DNA of 64,000 bases from an uncultured Bradyrhizobium sp. (GCF_947648125.1 NZ_CANSMR010000012.1:62001-126000), one strand, 5' to 3'; counted from the stretch's first letter, positions 50,483 through 58,998 are shown. Notes: generated from the sequence alone by a model not told the origin. Made by a program: numbers and translations.

Positions 50483-51643
50483 GTGTCCACCAATATCGAT
50501 ACGGCTCCGCAGCACGACGACATCATGTACCCGCAGGTCCTCCCGTTCGTGCTGGTCCATGTGGGGTGTCTTGCGGCGATCTGGTCGGGCGTCTCATGGC
50601 CGGCGATTGCAATTTGCGTCGCGCTGTATTGGCTGCGCATGTTTGCGATCACGGCCGGGTATCATCGCTACTTCTCGCATCGAGCCTATTCGACCAGGCG
50701 GGCGTTTCAATTCATCCTTGCGTTCCTGGCCCAAAGCAGCGCCCAGAAAAGCGTCCTGTGGTGGGCTGCGAAACATCGACATCACCATCTTCATTCTGAT
50801 ACCGAGCAGGATGTGCATTCACCCCGGCACAAAGGCTTCGTGTACAGTCATCTCGGCTGGATCTTCTATCGACAGCACGATGCGACCGATCTGACGAAGG
50901 TTGCGGATTTTGCCGCGTATCCGGAGTTGATGTGGCTGCACAAATTTGAGGTTTTGCCGGCCGTCGTGGTCGCAGCTCTGTGCTTCCTCGTTGCCGGGTG
51001 GCCGGGGCTCCTGGCCGGTTTCTTCTGGAGCACCGTGCTGCTCTATCACGCAACGTTTTGCATCAACTCCCTCGCACATGTTCACGGACGCAAGCGGTAT
51101 GTGACGGGCGACGACTCCCGCAACAATTGGCTGCTGGCGCTGGTTACGATGGGTGAGGGTTGGCACAACAATCACCACGCCTATCAAAGCAGTGCGCGGC
51201 AAGGCTTCCGCTGGTGGGAGATCGATGCGACCTATTATGTTCTGGTGGCCTTGTCCTGGTTCGGTATCGTCTGGGATCTGAAGGCGCCGCCCGCGCAGGT
51301 TCTCCGCAACGAGCAGCGTCTGGGATCGCGTGTGATCAAGCGGACGGCCGAACAGCTCGCCGGCCGTTTCAATCCCGAATACATCGCACAGGCGATCAAA
51401 TCCTCGGTCCATGAAACCGGATTGTCGGTGCGGGAGGCGCTTTTTCTGTTGCAGCATCGTGCCGACTTGCATCTGCCCAGCATGCCGACGCGCGAGCAGT
51501 TGCTCGCTGAAGCCCAGGCCATGTTCGCGAAGACGCGATCATTGGACGACATCGTCGACCGTGCACATGAGCTCCTGGTGGAATCAGTTTGCTTCCTTTT
51601 GGCCGTTCCGCCACCGGTGGCCGGCGTAAGCCCGAAAGCTTGA
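50483..51643 (+). CDS. Fatty-acid (acyl-CoA type) desaturase
   Basis: A 386-residue integral-membrane desaturase. The three histidine boxes are present: H61-RYFS-H66, H98-RH-HH102 and HNNHH near residue 229 (GEGWHNNHHAYQ), with about four membrane segments. GTG start at 50483 with GAGG upstream; the first ATG is at codon 15. It probably introduces a delta-9-type double bond. A C-terminal extension of about 95 residues (from VIKRTAEQLAGRF) follows the usual end of the domain and looks soluble and helical. Next to cspA, which suits cold adaptation of the membrane. Confidence 0.93.
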   Translation: MSTNIDTAPQHDDIMYPQVLPFVLVHVGCLAAIWSGVSWPAIAICVALYWLRMFAITAGYHRYFSHRAYSTRRAFQFILAFLAQSSAQKSVLWWAAKHRHHHLHSDTEQDVHSPRHKGFVYSHLGWIFYRQHDATDLTKVADFAAYPELMWLHKFEVLPAVVVAALCFLVAGWPGLLAGFFWSTVLLYHATFCINSLAHVHGRKRYVTGDDSRNNWLLALVTMGEGWHNNHHAYQSSARQGFRWWEIDATYYVLVALSWFGIVWDLKAPPAQVLRNEQRLGSRVIKRTAEQLAGRFNPEYIAQAIKSSVHETGLSVREALFLLQHRADLHLPSMPTREQLLAEAQAMFAKTRSLDDIVDRAHELLVESVCFLLAVPPPVAGVSPKA

Positions 51644-51677
51644 GAGAGCGGTAGTATTTTGCCTCGGGCATCCCTAT

Positions 51678-51854
51678 ATGACGTGGATGACCAACTGGCA
51701 GAAACCGACCAAGCGAGAAGCCCCCAAGACCAAGGCCGAATTGCGCGAGATGCTGACCGAGGCCGTGCGTAACACGCCGAGCCCGGACCAAGCGTCGAAG
51801 CGGCGCCCGGCAAAAGTCAAGACGACCGCGGCTGGGGCCGCCGACGTCGACTAG
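51678..51854 (+). CDS. Small basic protein, 58 residues
   Basis: ATG at 51678 to TAG at 51852. The product is rich in Lys, Arg and Thr: KPTKREAPKTKAELREMLTE then PSPDQASKRRPAKVKTTAAG. The first part predicts a helix and the rest is disordered. No clear ribosome site is seen apart from a weak GGGCATCC. I do not recognise it; it might be a chance frame, but its position between two genes on the same strand supports it. Confidence 0.5.
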   Translation: MTWMTNWQKPTKREAPKTKAELREMLTEAVRNTPSPDQASKRRPAKVKTTAAGAADVD

Positions 51855-51943
51855 CCGCGCGCGCCGACCGACCGGATCGCCCGCCCCGGGATACGACCGA
51901 ATTCCATTCGCGACGAGCGCGAGAATCTTCGTGAAGGAGCAGC

Positions 51944-52180
51944 ATGCGCAAGCTTCCCAAGCCCACCGAACAAGAGATCAATGAGGGACCCCAAGCGGTG
52001 TCTTTTCAGATTGCGAACGGAAACGCACGGCAGGACTGCACCCTGCAAACCACATTCCCAACGAAGATGCAGGCGCACAAATATCTGCTCGCGAATTGGC
52101 CGGCCATCGAAAAGAGAGCTCGCGATGCCCTTGCGGCGGGGACCATTGAAGGCGGCCAGATCAAGCTCATGATGATCTGA
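51944..52180 (+). CDS. Small conserved-type protein of unknown function
   Basis: A 78-residue protein (RKLPKPTEQEINEGPQAVSF onward, ending in GTIEGGQIKLMMI). GAAGGAGCAGC precedes the ATG, a very good ribosome site. It has one Cys, no signal peptide and no membrane segment. The central FPTKMQAHKYLLANWPAIEK predicts a helix. Function unknown. Confidence 0.75.
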   Translation: MRKLPKPTEQEINEGPQAVSFQIANGNARQDCTLQTTFPTKMQAHKYLLANWPAIEKRARDALAAGTIEGGQIKLMMI

Positions 52181-52204
52181 ATACCTGACGGAAACACCCA
52201 GACC

Positions 52205-52576
52205 TCACGGCTCCATCGTGTAGGCGCGCCCGGGTTCGAGCGCATAGATCGTCAAAAATCGCAGCGGCCGTTCCGGATCGCAATTGCGAAACAGTGTGTG
52301 CGGAACATCGGCCCGGTCCTGCAAGGTCTCACCTGCCCGATATTGTTGCGGTGCCTCGTCGCCATAGGCGGACTCGGCAACCCCCTCGACGATGAAGATC
52401 ACGCCGCCGACCGGATGCCGGTGCAGCGGAGCAACCCCGCCCGGCGGATAAGTCACCTCGGCAACGACGAGCTCGCGCTGATCGCCGGGCAGCGCAAGTC
52501 GCTCGAGGGTCTTGCGCGTGACACCGGCAAAGCCGGCTTGCTGAGCGTTGGCCTGACCGTTGTTGCTTTCAGCCAT
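52205..52576 (-). CDS. Cupin-domain protein
   Basis: A 123-residue single-domain cupin. Motif 1 is PLHRHPVGGVIFIVEG (metal-ligand His pair and Glu, near residue 52) and motif 2 includes DVPHTLFRN near 90. AAAGGGTTCCA precedes the ATG. Members bind a metal and may be enzymes or sensors; substrate unknown. Confidence 0.88.
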   Translation of the reverse strand: MAESNNGQANAQQAGFAGVTRKTLERLALPGDQRELVVAEVTYPPGGVAPLHRHPVGGVIFIVEGVAESAYGDEAPQQYRAGETLQDRADVPHTLFRNCDPERPLRFLTIYALEPGRAYTMEP

Positions 52577-52770
52577 TGGAACCCTTTCTCATCTCGCGAA
52601 CGATTGTGTTCTGATCACATCGCAGAGCGATGACTATGGGGGCGCTGCAACGACGCAACAAGCGCCCGAGCCATTTCAATCCGTGCAACACATCTGAGCC
52701 GAAGTCCTTGCCACCCCTGCTCCGGCGTTGCAGGATTCCCTCGCCGAAAACCTTCAGCAGTGGGCCTTGC

Positions 52771-53169
52771 ATGAGAACGAGCATCGTTACGACGCCATTG
52801 TCGGGAGCCGCCGCCCTGGCGCTCATCCTCGCGACATCAAGTGTCACGCCGGCGTCTTCGGCGCAGGCCGTGCCGGAATGCTCGATGTCGGTGACATTGG
52901 CGGATTGGGGCGAGAATTCGACCGGCGACATCGACCTCGCAGCAGGCGAAAGCTGCCAGATCCCGATCGGGATCCGCGGCACGGTGACGGACTCGTCGAT
53001 CTCGCAGAAACCGGCCTATGGCAAATTGAAGAAGATCAACGCATCGACCTTCGAATACAGGGCGAAGGCCAAATACAAGGGCAGCGACACGTTCGCGATC
53101 AAGGCGACAGGTCAGGGACCGAAGGCCTCCGGCACCTCGGTCATCACCGTGCACGCCACGATCAAGTAA
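52771..53169 (+). CDS. Exported beta-rich protein of unknown function
   Basis: A 132-residue protein with a signal peptide (LSGAAALALILATSSVTP, cleavage near SSAQA). The mature part has two Cys (VPECSMS and GESCQIP) that may pair, followed by alternating strands ending in KASGTSVITVHATIK, reading like one Ig-like or cadherin-like beta domain. Start at 52771 preferred, since upstream frame content lacks a leader. Periplasmic or surface location expected; role unknown. Confidence 0.72.
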   Translation: MRTSIVTTPLSGAAALALILATSSVTPASSAQAVPECSMSVTLADWGENSTGDIDLAAGESCQIPIGIRGTVTDSSISQKPAYGKLKKINASTFEYRAKAKYKGSDTFAIKATGQGPKASGTSVITVHATIK

Positions 53170-53195
53170 TCGCTGGCGCATCGCGGTTGGTTCCA

Positions 53196-53339
53196 CCTCT
53201 CCCGCTTGCGGGGTCGAGACGAGCGAAGCTCGCTCTTAGGTCGTATTGCATCGAAGATGCAATACGGGTGGGGGCTCTCTCCACGATGTGACTCGTGGAG
53301 AGAGCCCCCACCCCACCCCTCCCCCGCAAGCGGGAGAGG
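53196..53339. repeat. Palindromic element, CTCTCCCGCTTGCGG family, intergenic copy
   Basis: Arms CCTCTCCCGCTTGCGGGG and CCCCCGCAAGCGGGAGAGG, with an insertion CGAGACGAGCGAAGCTCGCT near one arm. The inner stem GTATTGCATCG / CGATGCAATAC and the GGGTGGGGGCTC string match 16116-16235. Confidence 0.85.
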
Positions 53340-53386
53340 GAGCACACCGCCTTAGCAACTGCCACTCAGCGTGACTTTACCGCGTT

Positions 53387-54211
53387 CTACGCCGGCCGCG
53401 CGCCGGTGCGGATGATCGAGCCGACATGCTGGCCGCGCAGCGCCGCGGTGAGCCGGCCGGGAACCAGGCCGTTCACGAGCTGCACGCGTTCGATATGGCG
53501 CGCATTGGCCATCACCTCGAGCAGCGCAGGATCGAACGGCAGCGTCCCTTTCAGCTTGGCAAGATCGGCGAAGCTCGTCTCGCGCAGCAGCTGGGCCTTC
53601 TTGCCGTTGGGACCATTCGGATCGTCGCTGTACACGCCGTCGACGTCCTCGACGATGGTGAGGCCGGCAGCGCCGAGCGCATCGGCGATCAGGAACGCAC
53701 CGGTGTCGGCGCGGTGCAGCGGGATGCGCGAGACCGGGAATTCATGATGGTGATACGGCGGGAAGGCGCTGCCGACCACCGCGCGGGCCGCAGAGAGATG
53801 GATCGCGAGCTGGCTCGCGATGGTCGGATGCTCGATATAGGACACGCCCTCCGGTGCGAGCAGGCAGCCGAGGATGTGGCCATTCTGGCCGGCCTCGCTC
53901 GCGGCAAGCGGCGCGAGCGAGCCGACCGGCAGTCCGAGGTCGAGGCCGACGCTGTAGAGATGGCGGGCGCGGATGCCGGCGCCGGTCAGGATCAGCATGC
54001 GGTGCTCGGGCAGCAAGGAGCGCAGCTCGTCGACGATCGGCAGGATCGCTTCATGGCCGCGATCCATGATGGAGCGGCCGCCGATCTTCACCACCTGCAC
54101 CCAGGGCAGCAGCGGGATCGGGCGTCCGCCGGCGACGGGACGGGTGAGATCGCTGTCGAGCAGGGTCTGGCGCGCGAGCGGCGAAGCGACGTGCTTGATG
54201 GTGTCATCCAT
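53387..54211 (-). CDS. mosA: Molybdenum storage protein, alpha-type subunit
   Basis: A 274-residue amino-acid-kinase-fold protein close to the alpha subunit of the Azotobacter MoSto complex. [20 protein letters not shown] opens it; the nucleotide-binding VVKIGG (K42) and the H154-H156 cluster in [10 protein letters not shown], which binds the polyoxomolybdate cluster in MoSto, are intact. [14 protein letters not shown]-type and [16 protein letters not shown] blocks complete the fold. MoSto stores Mo as cage-held oxide clusters driven by ATP. It lies 14 bases after the partner gene. Assignment of alpha and beta names is from memory of the Azotobacter sequences. Confidence 0.9.
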   Translation of the reverse strand: MDDTIKHVASPLARQTLLDSDLTRPVAGGRPIPLLPWVQVVKIGGRSIMDRGHEAILPIVDELRSLLPEHRMLILTGAGIRARHLYSVGLDLGLPVGSLAPLAASEAGQNGHILGCLLAPEGVSYIEHPTIASQLAIHLSAARAVVGSAFPPYHHHEFPVSRIPLHRADTGAFLIADALGAAGLTIVEDVDGVYSDDPNGPNGKKAQLLRETSFADLAKLKGTLPFDPALLEVMANARHIERVQLVNGLVPGRLTAALRGQHVGSIIRTGARPA

Positions 54212-54225
54212 GGTCGTGTCTCTGC

Positions 54226-55038
54226 TCAGTTCGCGGTGATGATGGTGCCGACATGCTCGCCCGCGAGCGCGCGGGTGAGATTGCCGGGGACGAGGCCATT
54301 GACGACCTGCACCTGGCGGACATGGCGCGCGGTGGCGAGCAGATCGAGCACCGGGAATTCGAGGATCGAATCCTGCAATCCCTTCGCCTTCATCTCGGCG
54401 ACCGAGATCTTCGGAATGAAGGTGGCGCCCTTCGAGGTCTTGGGGTTCGCGGTGTAGAGGCCGTTTTCGTCCTTCACATAGATCATCGACTTGCAGCCGA
54501 ATTGTTCGGCGACCAGGAAACATCCGGCATCGGTGCGGTAAGGCGGGATCATGCCCTCGGCTGCGGGCCGCATCCACAGCCCGTAAGGTGGCATGCCGCT
54601 GAAGATCACCGCGTTCACCTCGGCGAGATAGAGCGGCACGGCCGAAAGCCCGGCGCCGCTGACCGCGGAGATGCCGTGCTTGGCGAGCAGCTGGCCCAGC
54701 ATCACCGCATTCTGATCGGCAACCGAGGCGCCGAGCTGCGAGAGCACGCCGGCCGGCAGCCGAAGCCCGGCCGCGATCGAGTAGAGATGCCGGGCGCGGG
54801 TGCCCGCGCCGGTCCCGATCAGCATCTTGTGCACCTTGCGGGCGGCGACGATCTCGTCGACCAGCGGATAGACGGCGGCGCGGCCGCGGTCGATGACGCT
54901 CTGGCCGCCGATCTTGATCACCGCGGCATCCGGCAGGATCCGGAAGTTCGACGCCGCCTCCGCCGTCGCCAGGAGCTGCGGATCGGTCAGCGACCGCTGC
55001 ATCAGGAGCGCTTCAAGCTCCGCCGTCGTGTTTGCCAT
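54226..55038 (-). CDS. mosB: Molybdenum storage protein, beta-type subunit
   Basis: A 270-residue amino-acid-kinase-fold protein matching MoSto beta in length and sequence blocks: [31 protein letters not shown] (K42), [37 protein letters not shown] and [27 protein letters not shown] precedes the ATG. First gene of the mosB-mosA operon, divergent from the tupBA genes, with nested palindromes between them. Supports Mo accumulation, for example for nitrogenase. Confidence 0.9.
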   Translation of the reverse strand: MANTTAELEALLMQRSLTDPQLLATAEAASNFRILPDAAVIKIGGQSVIDRGRAAVYPLVDEIVAARKVHKMLIGTGAGTRARHLYSIAAGLRLPAGVLSQLGASVADQNAVMLGQLLAKHGISAVSGAGLSAVPLYLAEVNAVIFSGMPPYGLWMRPAAEGMIPPYRTDAGCFLVAEQFGCKSMIYVKDENGLYTANPKTSKGATFIPKISVAEMKAKGLQDSILEFPVLDLLATARHVRQVQVVNGLVPGNLTRALAGEHVGTIITAN

Positions 55039-55072
55039 GAGAAACGTCCTTTCTCCAATGCGCCTGGCATTG

Positions 55073-55116
55073 CTTCCGGATTGCACTGGTAGCGGTAAGT
55101 GGGGCGGGTCTCAAGA
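55073..55116. repeat. 44-base direct repeat flanking tupBA, left copy
   Basis: Matches 56938-56981 at 35 of 44 positions without gaps; the last 15 bases GGGCGGGTCTCAAGA are identical. Here it lies in the divergent mosB/tupB promoter region. Confidence 0.7.
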
Positions 55117-55163
55117 CCTCGATAATTTTGCTTATTTGCCGAGGTCTGGCTTAGTAAGAGACC
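55107..55163. promoter_or_regulatory. Nested palindrome upstream of tupB
   Basis: Outer arms GGTCTC (55107-55112) and GAGACC (55158-55163, touching the start codon); inner arms AGACCTCG (55114-55121) and CGAGGTCT (55140-55147) around an A/T-rich 18-base loop. All arms are exact. It could be an operator, or an RNA hairpin that hides the tupB start. Confidence 0.5.
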
Positions 55164-55862
55164 ATGAATGACTTTACCCAAGCGCTGGATATGGCCGTCA
55201 GCCTTATCGGCCGTTTTGATCCGGAGCTACGCCAGATCGTCGGCCTGTCGCTCGGCGTCAGCCTGACGGCGAGCCTCTTTGCCTTCGCGATCGGGGCGCC
55301 GATGGGCACGGCGCTGGCCATCTACCGGATCCGGGGCAGAGTTGCGTTGATCGTTGCCGTCAATGCGCTCCTGGGGTTGCCGCCGGTCGTGGTGGGGCTT
55401 GCTGTTTACCTCCTCCTATCCCGATCGGGGCCATTGGGGGCGCTCGGGATTCTGTTCACGCCAACCGCCATGGTGATCGCGCAGGCCATTCTCGGCATTC
55501 CCATCATCATTGCGCTGGTGCACCGGATGATGGTGGATGTCTGGGCTCGCTACGGCGATGCCCTCCTCGTCGACGGCGCCTCGCGCTTGCGTGCCACCTG
55601 GCCGCTGATGGCTATCGGACGCGACGGGCTATTAACCGCGTTTCTCGCTGCGTTCGGCCGGGCGATCGCCGAGGTCGGCGCAATCATCATCGTCGGCGGC
55701 AATGTGCGCGGCTATACGCGCACCATGACCACTGCCATCGCATTGGAGACGAGCAAGGGGGAGTTAAGCCTCGCGCTTGCGCTCGGCATCATCCTCGTAA
55801 TCCTCTCGATGACCGTGAGCGCGTTGAGCTTTTTGATCGGACGCATCCTGACCAGTCGCTGA
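55164..55862 (+). CDS. tupB: Tungstate/molybdate-type ABC permease (TupB-like)
   Basis: A 232-residue permease with about five membrane segments and an EAA-type loop MMVDVWARYGDALLVDGASR then AFGRAIAEVGAIIIVGGNVR, the block typical of TupB/WtpB/ModB permeases. The first gene of a pair with the TupA-like binding protein, divergent from the Mo storage genes. No ATPase gene (tupC) follows, so an ATPase from elsewhere must complete the transporter. Confidence 0.9.
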   Translation: MNDFTQALDMAVSLIGRFDPELRQIVGLSLGVSLTASLFAFAIGAPMGTALAIYRIRGRVALIVAVNALLGLPPVVVGLAVYLLLSRSGPLGALGILFTPTAMVIAQAILGIPIIIALVHRMMVDVWARYGDALLVDGASRLRATWPLMAIGRDGLLTAFLAAFGRAIAEVGAIIIVGGNVRGYTRTMTTAIALETSKGELSLALALGIILVILSMTVSALSFLIGRILTSR

Positions 55863-55902
55863 AGCGCCAAACAATATTGTTGTTCAAAGGGAGATCGCTC
55901 AC

Positions 55903-56751
55903 ATGAACCACTGGTTCGGCTCACTTCGCATCCTCGCAATCATCGCGCTTGCCGTGCTGGGCGCGCAGACCTTCACCCAATCGGGTTGGGCAGAAGATCA
56001 GTCAATTGTCGTGGCGTCGACGACCTCCACTCAGGACTCCGGGCTGTTCGGCTACCTACTCCCGATCGTCAAGCAGAAGACGGGGGTTGAGGTGAAGGTG
56101 CTGGCACAAGGCACGGGTCAGGCGCTCGACACCGCACGTCGCGGCGATGCCGACGTGGTGTTCGTTCACGCCAAATCAGCGGAGGAGAAGTTCCTTGCGG
56201 AGGGATTTGGCGTGAAGCGCTATCCCGTGATGTATAACGACTTCGTCGTCATCGGTCCGAAGGACGATCCGGCGGGCATCAAGGGCAAGGATGTCCTCAC
56301 GGCGCTGCAGACCATCAAGACCAGAGCCGCGCCGTTCGTCTCCCGCGGCGATCATTCCGGCACCCATATTGCCGAACTGAAGCTTTGGAAGGAGGCCGGC
56401 ATCGACATCGTGAACGACCGCGGCTCGTGGTACAAGGAAATCGGCCAGGGCATGGGCGCGTCGCTGAACATGGCCTCGGCGTCAAATGCCTATGTGCTGT
56501 CCGACCGCGGCACATGGCTGGCGTTCCAAAATCGCGGCGACCTGGCGGTCCTGGTTGAAAGCGACAAGCGGCTGTTCAATCAGTACGGGGTGATGCTGGT
56601 AAATCCGGTCAAGCATCCCACGGTGAAGAAGGAAGCCGGCCAGCGCTTCATCGACTTTCTGATTTCACCGGAAGGACAGAACGCGATCGCCGGCTACAAG
56701 ATCAACGGCCAGCAGCTGTTCTATCCCAATGCGAACGATCCCAATGCTTGA
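55903..56751 (+). CDS. tupA: Tungstate/molybdate-type binding protein (TupA-like)
   Basis: A 282-residue periplasmic protein. Signal peptide (LRILAIIALAVLGAQTF, cleavage near GWAED), then IVVASTTSTQDSGLFGYLLP, the TTTS-x-D-S-G motif of the TupA oxyanion site, and FVSRGDHSGTHIAELKLWKE. AAGGGAGATCGCTC precedes the ATG. TupA proteins bind tungstate most tightly and also molybdate. Located with the MoSto genes, molybdate uptake is the probable role. Confidence 0.9.
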   Translation: MNHWFGSLRILAIIALAVLGAQTFTQSGWAEDQSIVVASTTSTQDSGLFGYLLPIVKQKTGVEVKVLAQGTGQALDTARRGDADVVFVHAKSAEEKFLAEGFGVKRYPVMYNDFVVIGPKDDPAGIKGKDVLTALQTIKTRAAPFVSRGDHSGTHIAELKLWKEAGIDIVNDRGSWYKEIGQGMGASLNMASASNAYVLSDRGTWLAFQNRGDLAVLVESDKRLFNQYGVMLVNPVKHPTVKKEAGQRFIDFLISPEGQNAIAGYKINGQQLFYPNANDPNA

Positions 56752-56937
56752 GGAGACAAGGAGCGGCCCGGTCGCGTTCCGTAAGCACGCGCCGGGCCTG
56801 ACCCACCGCGGGGCAGAGCCTCAGAGCGGCGGGCTGATTGCAAATATGCTCTAACCAATGACCCGCTCAAAGCTATTCGGTTGAGAACCGACGTCATCAA
56901 TGGGGCGATTGCAACACAAGACAACGCGTTGCGAGGA

Positions 56938-56981
56938 CTTCCGAACTGCACGGGTAGTGATAGTCCGGGCGGGTCTCAAGA
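56938..56981. repeat. 44-base direct repeat flanking tupBA, right copy
   Basis: The partner of 55073-55116. This copy is not upstream of any gene: tupA ends 187 bases before it, and the kinase gene converges from the other side. Confidence 0.7.
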
Positions 56982-57000
56982 TGCAATGGCGATGATGCCG

Positions 57001-57029
57001 CGCGGCCGGCGCCCATTTTGCCGGCCGCG
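57001..57029. terminator. GC hairpin between convergent genes
   Basis: CGCGGCCGGC and GCCGGCCGCG form a perfect 10-base-pair stem around GCCCATTTT. It lies just past the 3' end of the kinase gene. No T-run follows on the minus strand, so a Rho-independent role is uncertain. Confidence 0.4.
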
Positions 57030-57034
57030 AAGCC

Positions 57035-58339
57035 TCACCGATCGGTCGCCGGCAGCTTGACGGTCACGCGCAGGCCCGAACGTCCGGCACCGGTCAAATT
57101 TTCGAACAGAACCGAACCGGCGGCGCGATCGACGATGCGCTTCACGATCGAGAGCCCGAGCCCGGCGCCCTCTCCGCTCGGCTGACCGCCGCGGAAGAAC
57201 GGCTCGCCGATCCGCTCCAGATCCTGCGGCGAAACGCCCGGTCCGGAGTCCTCGATCTGGATGACGGCCATTCCGTCCTCCCTAGCGACGGCAAGATCGA
57301 CGGCCCCTCCGTTCGGCGTGAACTTGATTGCGTTCTCGACCAGGTTCCGGACCGCCGAGATCAGCGACAGCTCATCACCGTTCACCGCGATCGGTTCGAC
57401 CGTCGTGAAACCGAGATCGATGTTGCGCGCTGCCGCCTCCGGCAGCAGATCGGCGACGACGCCTTTTGCGATCTTGTCCAGCTCCACGGGTTCGCTCACG
57501 ACGGACGGCGCAGCGTCCTGACGCGCCAGCGCGAGAAGTTGCTCGAGCAGATGCTTGGTGCGCCGCATGCCGCTCTTCAACGCATCGAGCCGGTCGCGCG
57601 TCTCCGCCGGCATGTCGAGGGAAGCGAGATTTTCCGCCTGCAGGCTGAGCGCGGTGACCGGCGTTCGAAGTTCATGGGCCGCGTCGGCGATGAAACGCCG
57701 TTGCTGGTCCATCATGACGCGCACCCGCCCCAGCAACCCGTTGATCGAGCCAAGGAACGGCTGCAGCTCGCTCGGCGCGCCCGTCGCCGGCAATGCACCG
57801 ACGTCATCCACCCTGCTCGCATCGAGATCGCCGGCGAGGCGCAACATCGGCCGGAACGATCGGGCAATCACAAATGCCGTCATCAGCAGCAGGCACGGCA
57901 CCAGCGCGGCAATCGGCAACAGCGTGCGCACGGCCATATCGCCCGCGATCTCGGTGCGGATCTCGGTCTGCTGCGTCACCGCAAAGCGGCTACCGTCCGG
58001 CCGTGTCCGAAGCAGCACGCGCACCGGCTGGCTGTGATAGACATCATTGTGCAGCCCATCCGTCAGTCCCCACAGCCGGCGATCGTCGGCAGAGCCGCGC
58101 GGCACCTCACCGAGCTCTACGACGGCAACCTCGGCTTCCGCGTCGATGCCGGTGACCGGGCGGCTTTGCCGGATCGGAGCGCTGAGCGCGAAGCTGCCGA
58201 TCTGGATCAGGACGGAGTCCTGCATCTCGATCGCTTCGCTGTAGGCCCATCTGTAGGCCAGGAGTCCGCCGACGGCGCCCGTCAACAGGATGATCGCAGT
58301 GAGTCCGACGAACAGGCGCCCGCGCAGCGATCTCATCAT
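57035..58339 (-). CDS. Sensor histidine kinase, QseC/PmrB-like
   Basis: A 434-residue transmembrane kinase. Two N-terminal membrane segments (near residues 8-28 and 140-162) flank a periplasmic sensor of about 115 residues; a HAMP-like linker; the phosphoacceptor His in FIADAAHELRTPVTALSLQA; N-box RNLVENAIKF; G1 EDSGPGVSPQDL; and G2 GAGLGLSIVKR. Its start overlaps the stop of the response-regulator gene in ATGA (58339-58336). The frame is open far upstream, but that part is a shadow of the regulator gene. Signal unknown. Confidence 0.92.
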   Translation of the reverse strand: MMRSLRGRLFVGLTAIILLTGAVGGLLAYRWAYSEAIEMQDSVLIQIGSFALSAPIRQSRPVTGIDAEAEVAVVELGEVPRGSADDRRLWGLTDGLHNDVYHSQPVRVLLRTRPDGSRFAVTQQTEIRTEIAGDMAVRTLLPIAALVPCLLLMTAFVIARSFRPMLRLAGDLDASRVDDVGALPATGAPSELQPFLGSINGLLGRVRVMMDQQRRFIADAAHELRTPVTALSLQAENLASLDMPAETRDRLDALKSGMRRTKHLLEQLLALARQDAAPSVVSEPVELDKIAKGVVADLLPEAAARNIDLGFTTVEPIAVNGDELSLISAVRNLVENAIKFTPNGGAVDLAVAREDGMAVIQIEDSGPGVSPQDLERIGEPFFRGGQPSGEGAGLGLSIVKRIVDRAAGSVLFENLTGAGRSGLRVTVKLPATDR

Positions 58340-58998
58340 CTCGAACGATCCACCATCCATCCGACGCCGCGCACGTTCCTGATCGCCGTGGCGCCGAGTT
58401 TTCTGCGCACGGCGTGGATCAGGAATTCGACCGCGTTGCTCTCGACCTCCTCGCGCCAGCCGTAGATCTGGCGTTCGAGCTCGGCGCGAGACAGGATCGT
58501 CCCCGGCCGCGCCAGCAGCGCCTGAAGCAGGGCGAACTCGCGTGCGCTGAGCACGGCTTTTTCTTCGCAAAAAGTAGCTTCCCGCGTTGCCGGGTCGAGA
58601 TGAAGCTCGCCGTTGGTCAGCACCGGCGGCGCCCCGCTGCCCTCGCGCCGCAGCACCGCGCGCATCCGCGCCAGCAGCTCGGCGATCTCGAACGGCTTGA
58701 CCAGGTAATCGTCGGCGCCGAGATCGAGCCCCCGGATACGATCGTTCAGCGCATCGCGTGCGGTGAGAATGATCACCGGAAGGCGCGAGGAGCGCTCCCG
58801 GATCGCCTTGAGAACGTCGAGACCGTCGGTCAACGGCAGGCCGAGATCGAGCAGCGCGATGTCGTAGGTCTCGCTGCGGCTGGCTTCGATGGCAAGATCG
58901 CCATTGCGCACCCAGTCGACCGCATAGGCGGCATCCCGCAGCGCCTCGACGACGGCGGCGCCGATCATCCTGTCGTCCTCCACCACGAGCACCCGCAT
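58336..58998 (-). CDS. OmpR-family response regulator
   Basis: A 220-residue regulator of the QseB/PmrA/TctD type. Receiver domain with acidic pair in VVEDDR, phosphoacceptor Asp in LLDLGLP near residue 51, Thr in ILTARD, Lys in VKPFEI; then a winged-helix domain ending in IRNVRGVGWMV. The ATG at 58998 gives the standard MRVLVVED start; an in-frame ATG at 59013 is possible. Probably binds the CTTAG direct-repeat boxes in the divergent promoter region. Confidence 0.93.
   Translation of the reverse strand: MRVLVVEDDRMIGAAVVEALRDAAYAVDWVRNGDLAIEASRSETYDIALLDLGLPLTDGLDVLKAIRERSSRLPVIILTARDALNDRIRGLDLGADDYLVKPFEIAELLARMRAVLRREGSGAPPVLTNGELHLDPATREATFCEEKAVLSAREFALLQALLARPGTILSRAELERQIYGWREEVESNAVEFLIHAVRRKLGATAIRNVRGVGWMVDRSR

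Larger units (their letters stand above)
56752..57034. other. Convergent intergenic region, no gene seen
   Basis: The 283 bases between tupA and the sensor kinase contain the right copy of the 44-base repeat (56938-56981) and a hairpin at 57001-57029. I see no gene; short frames on the minus strand have no ribosome site. Confidence 0.5.

Noticed and set aside
2518-53339. Repeated palindromes as a possible CRISPR array or insertion sequences
   Set aside because: The copies are scattered singly between genes, without regular spacers, target-site duplications or any transposase or cas gene nearby.
56721-56951. A 76-codon minus-strand frame after tupA
   Set aside because: No ribosome site, Arg/Ser/Ala-rich product, and overlap with the tupA 3' end; it reads as chance.
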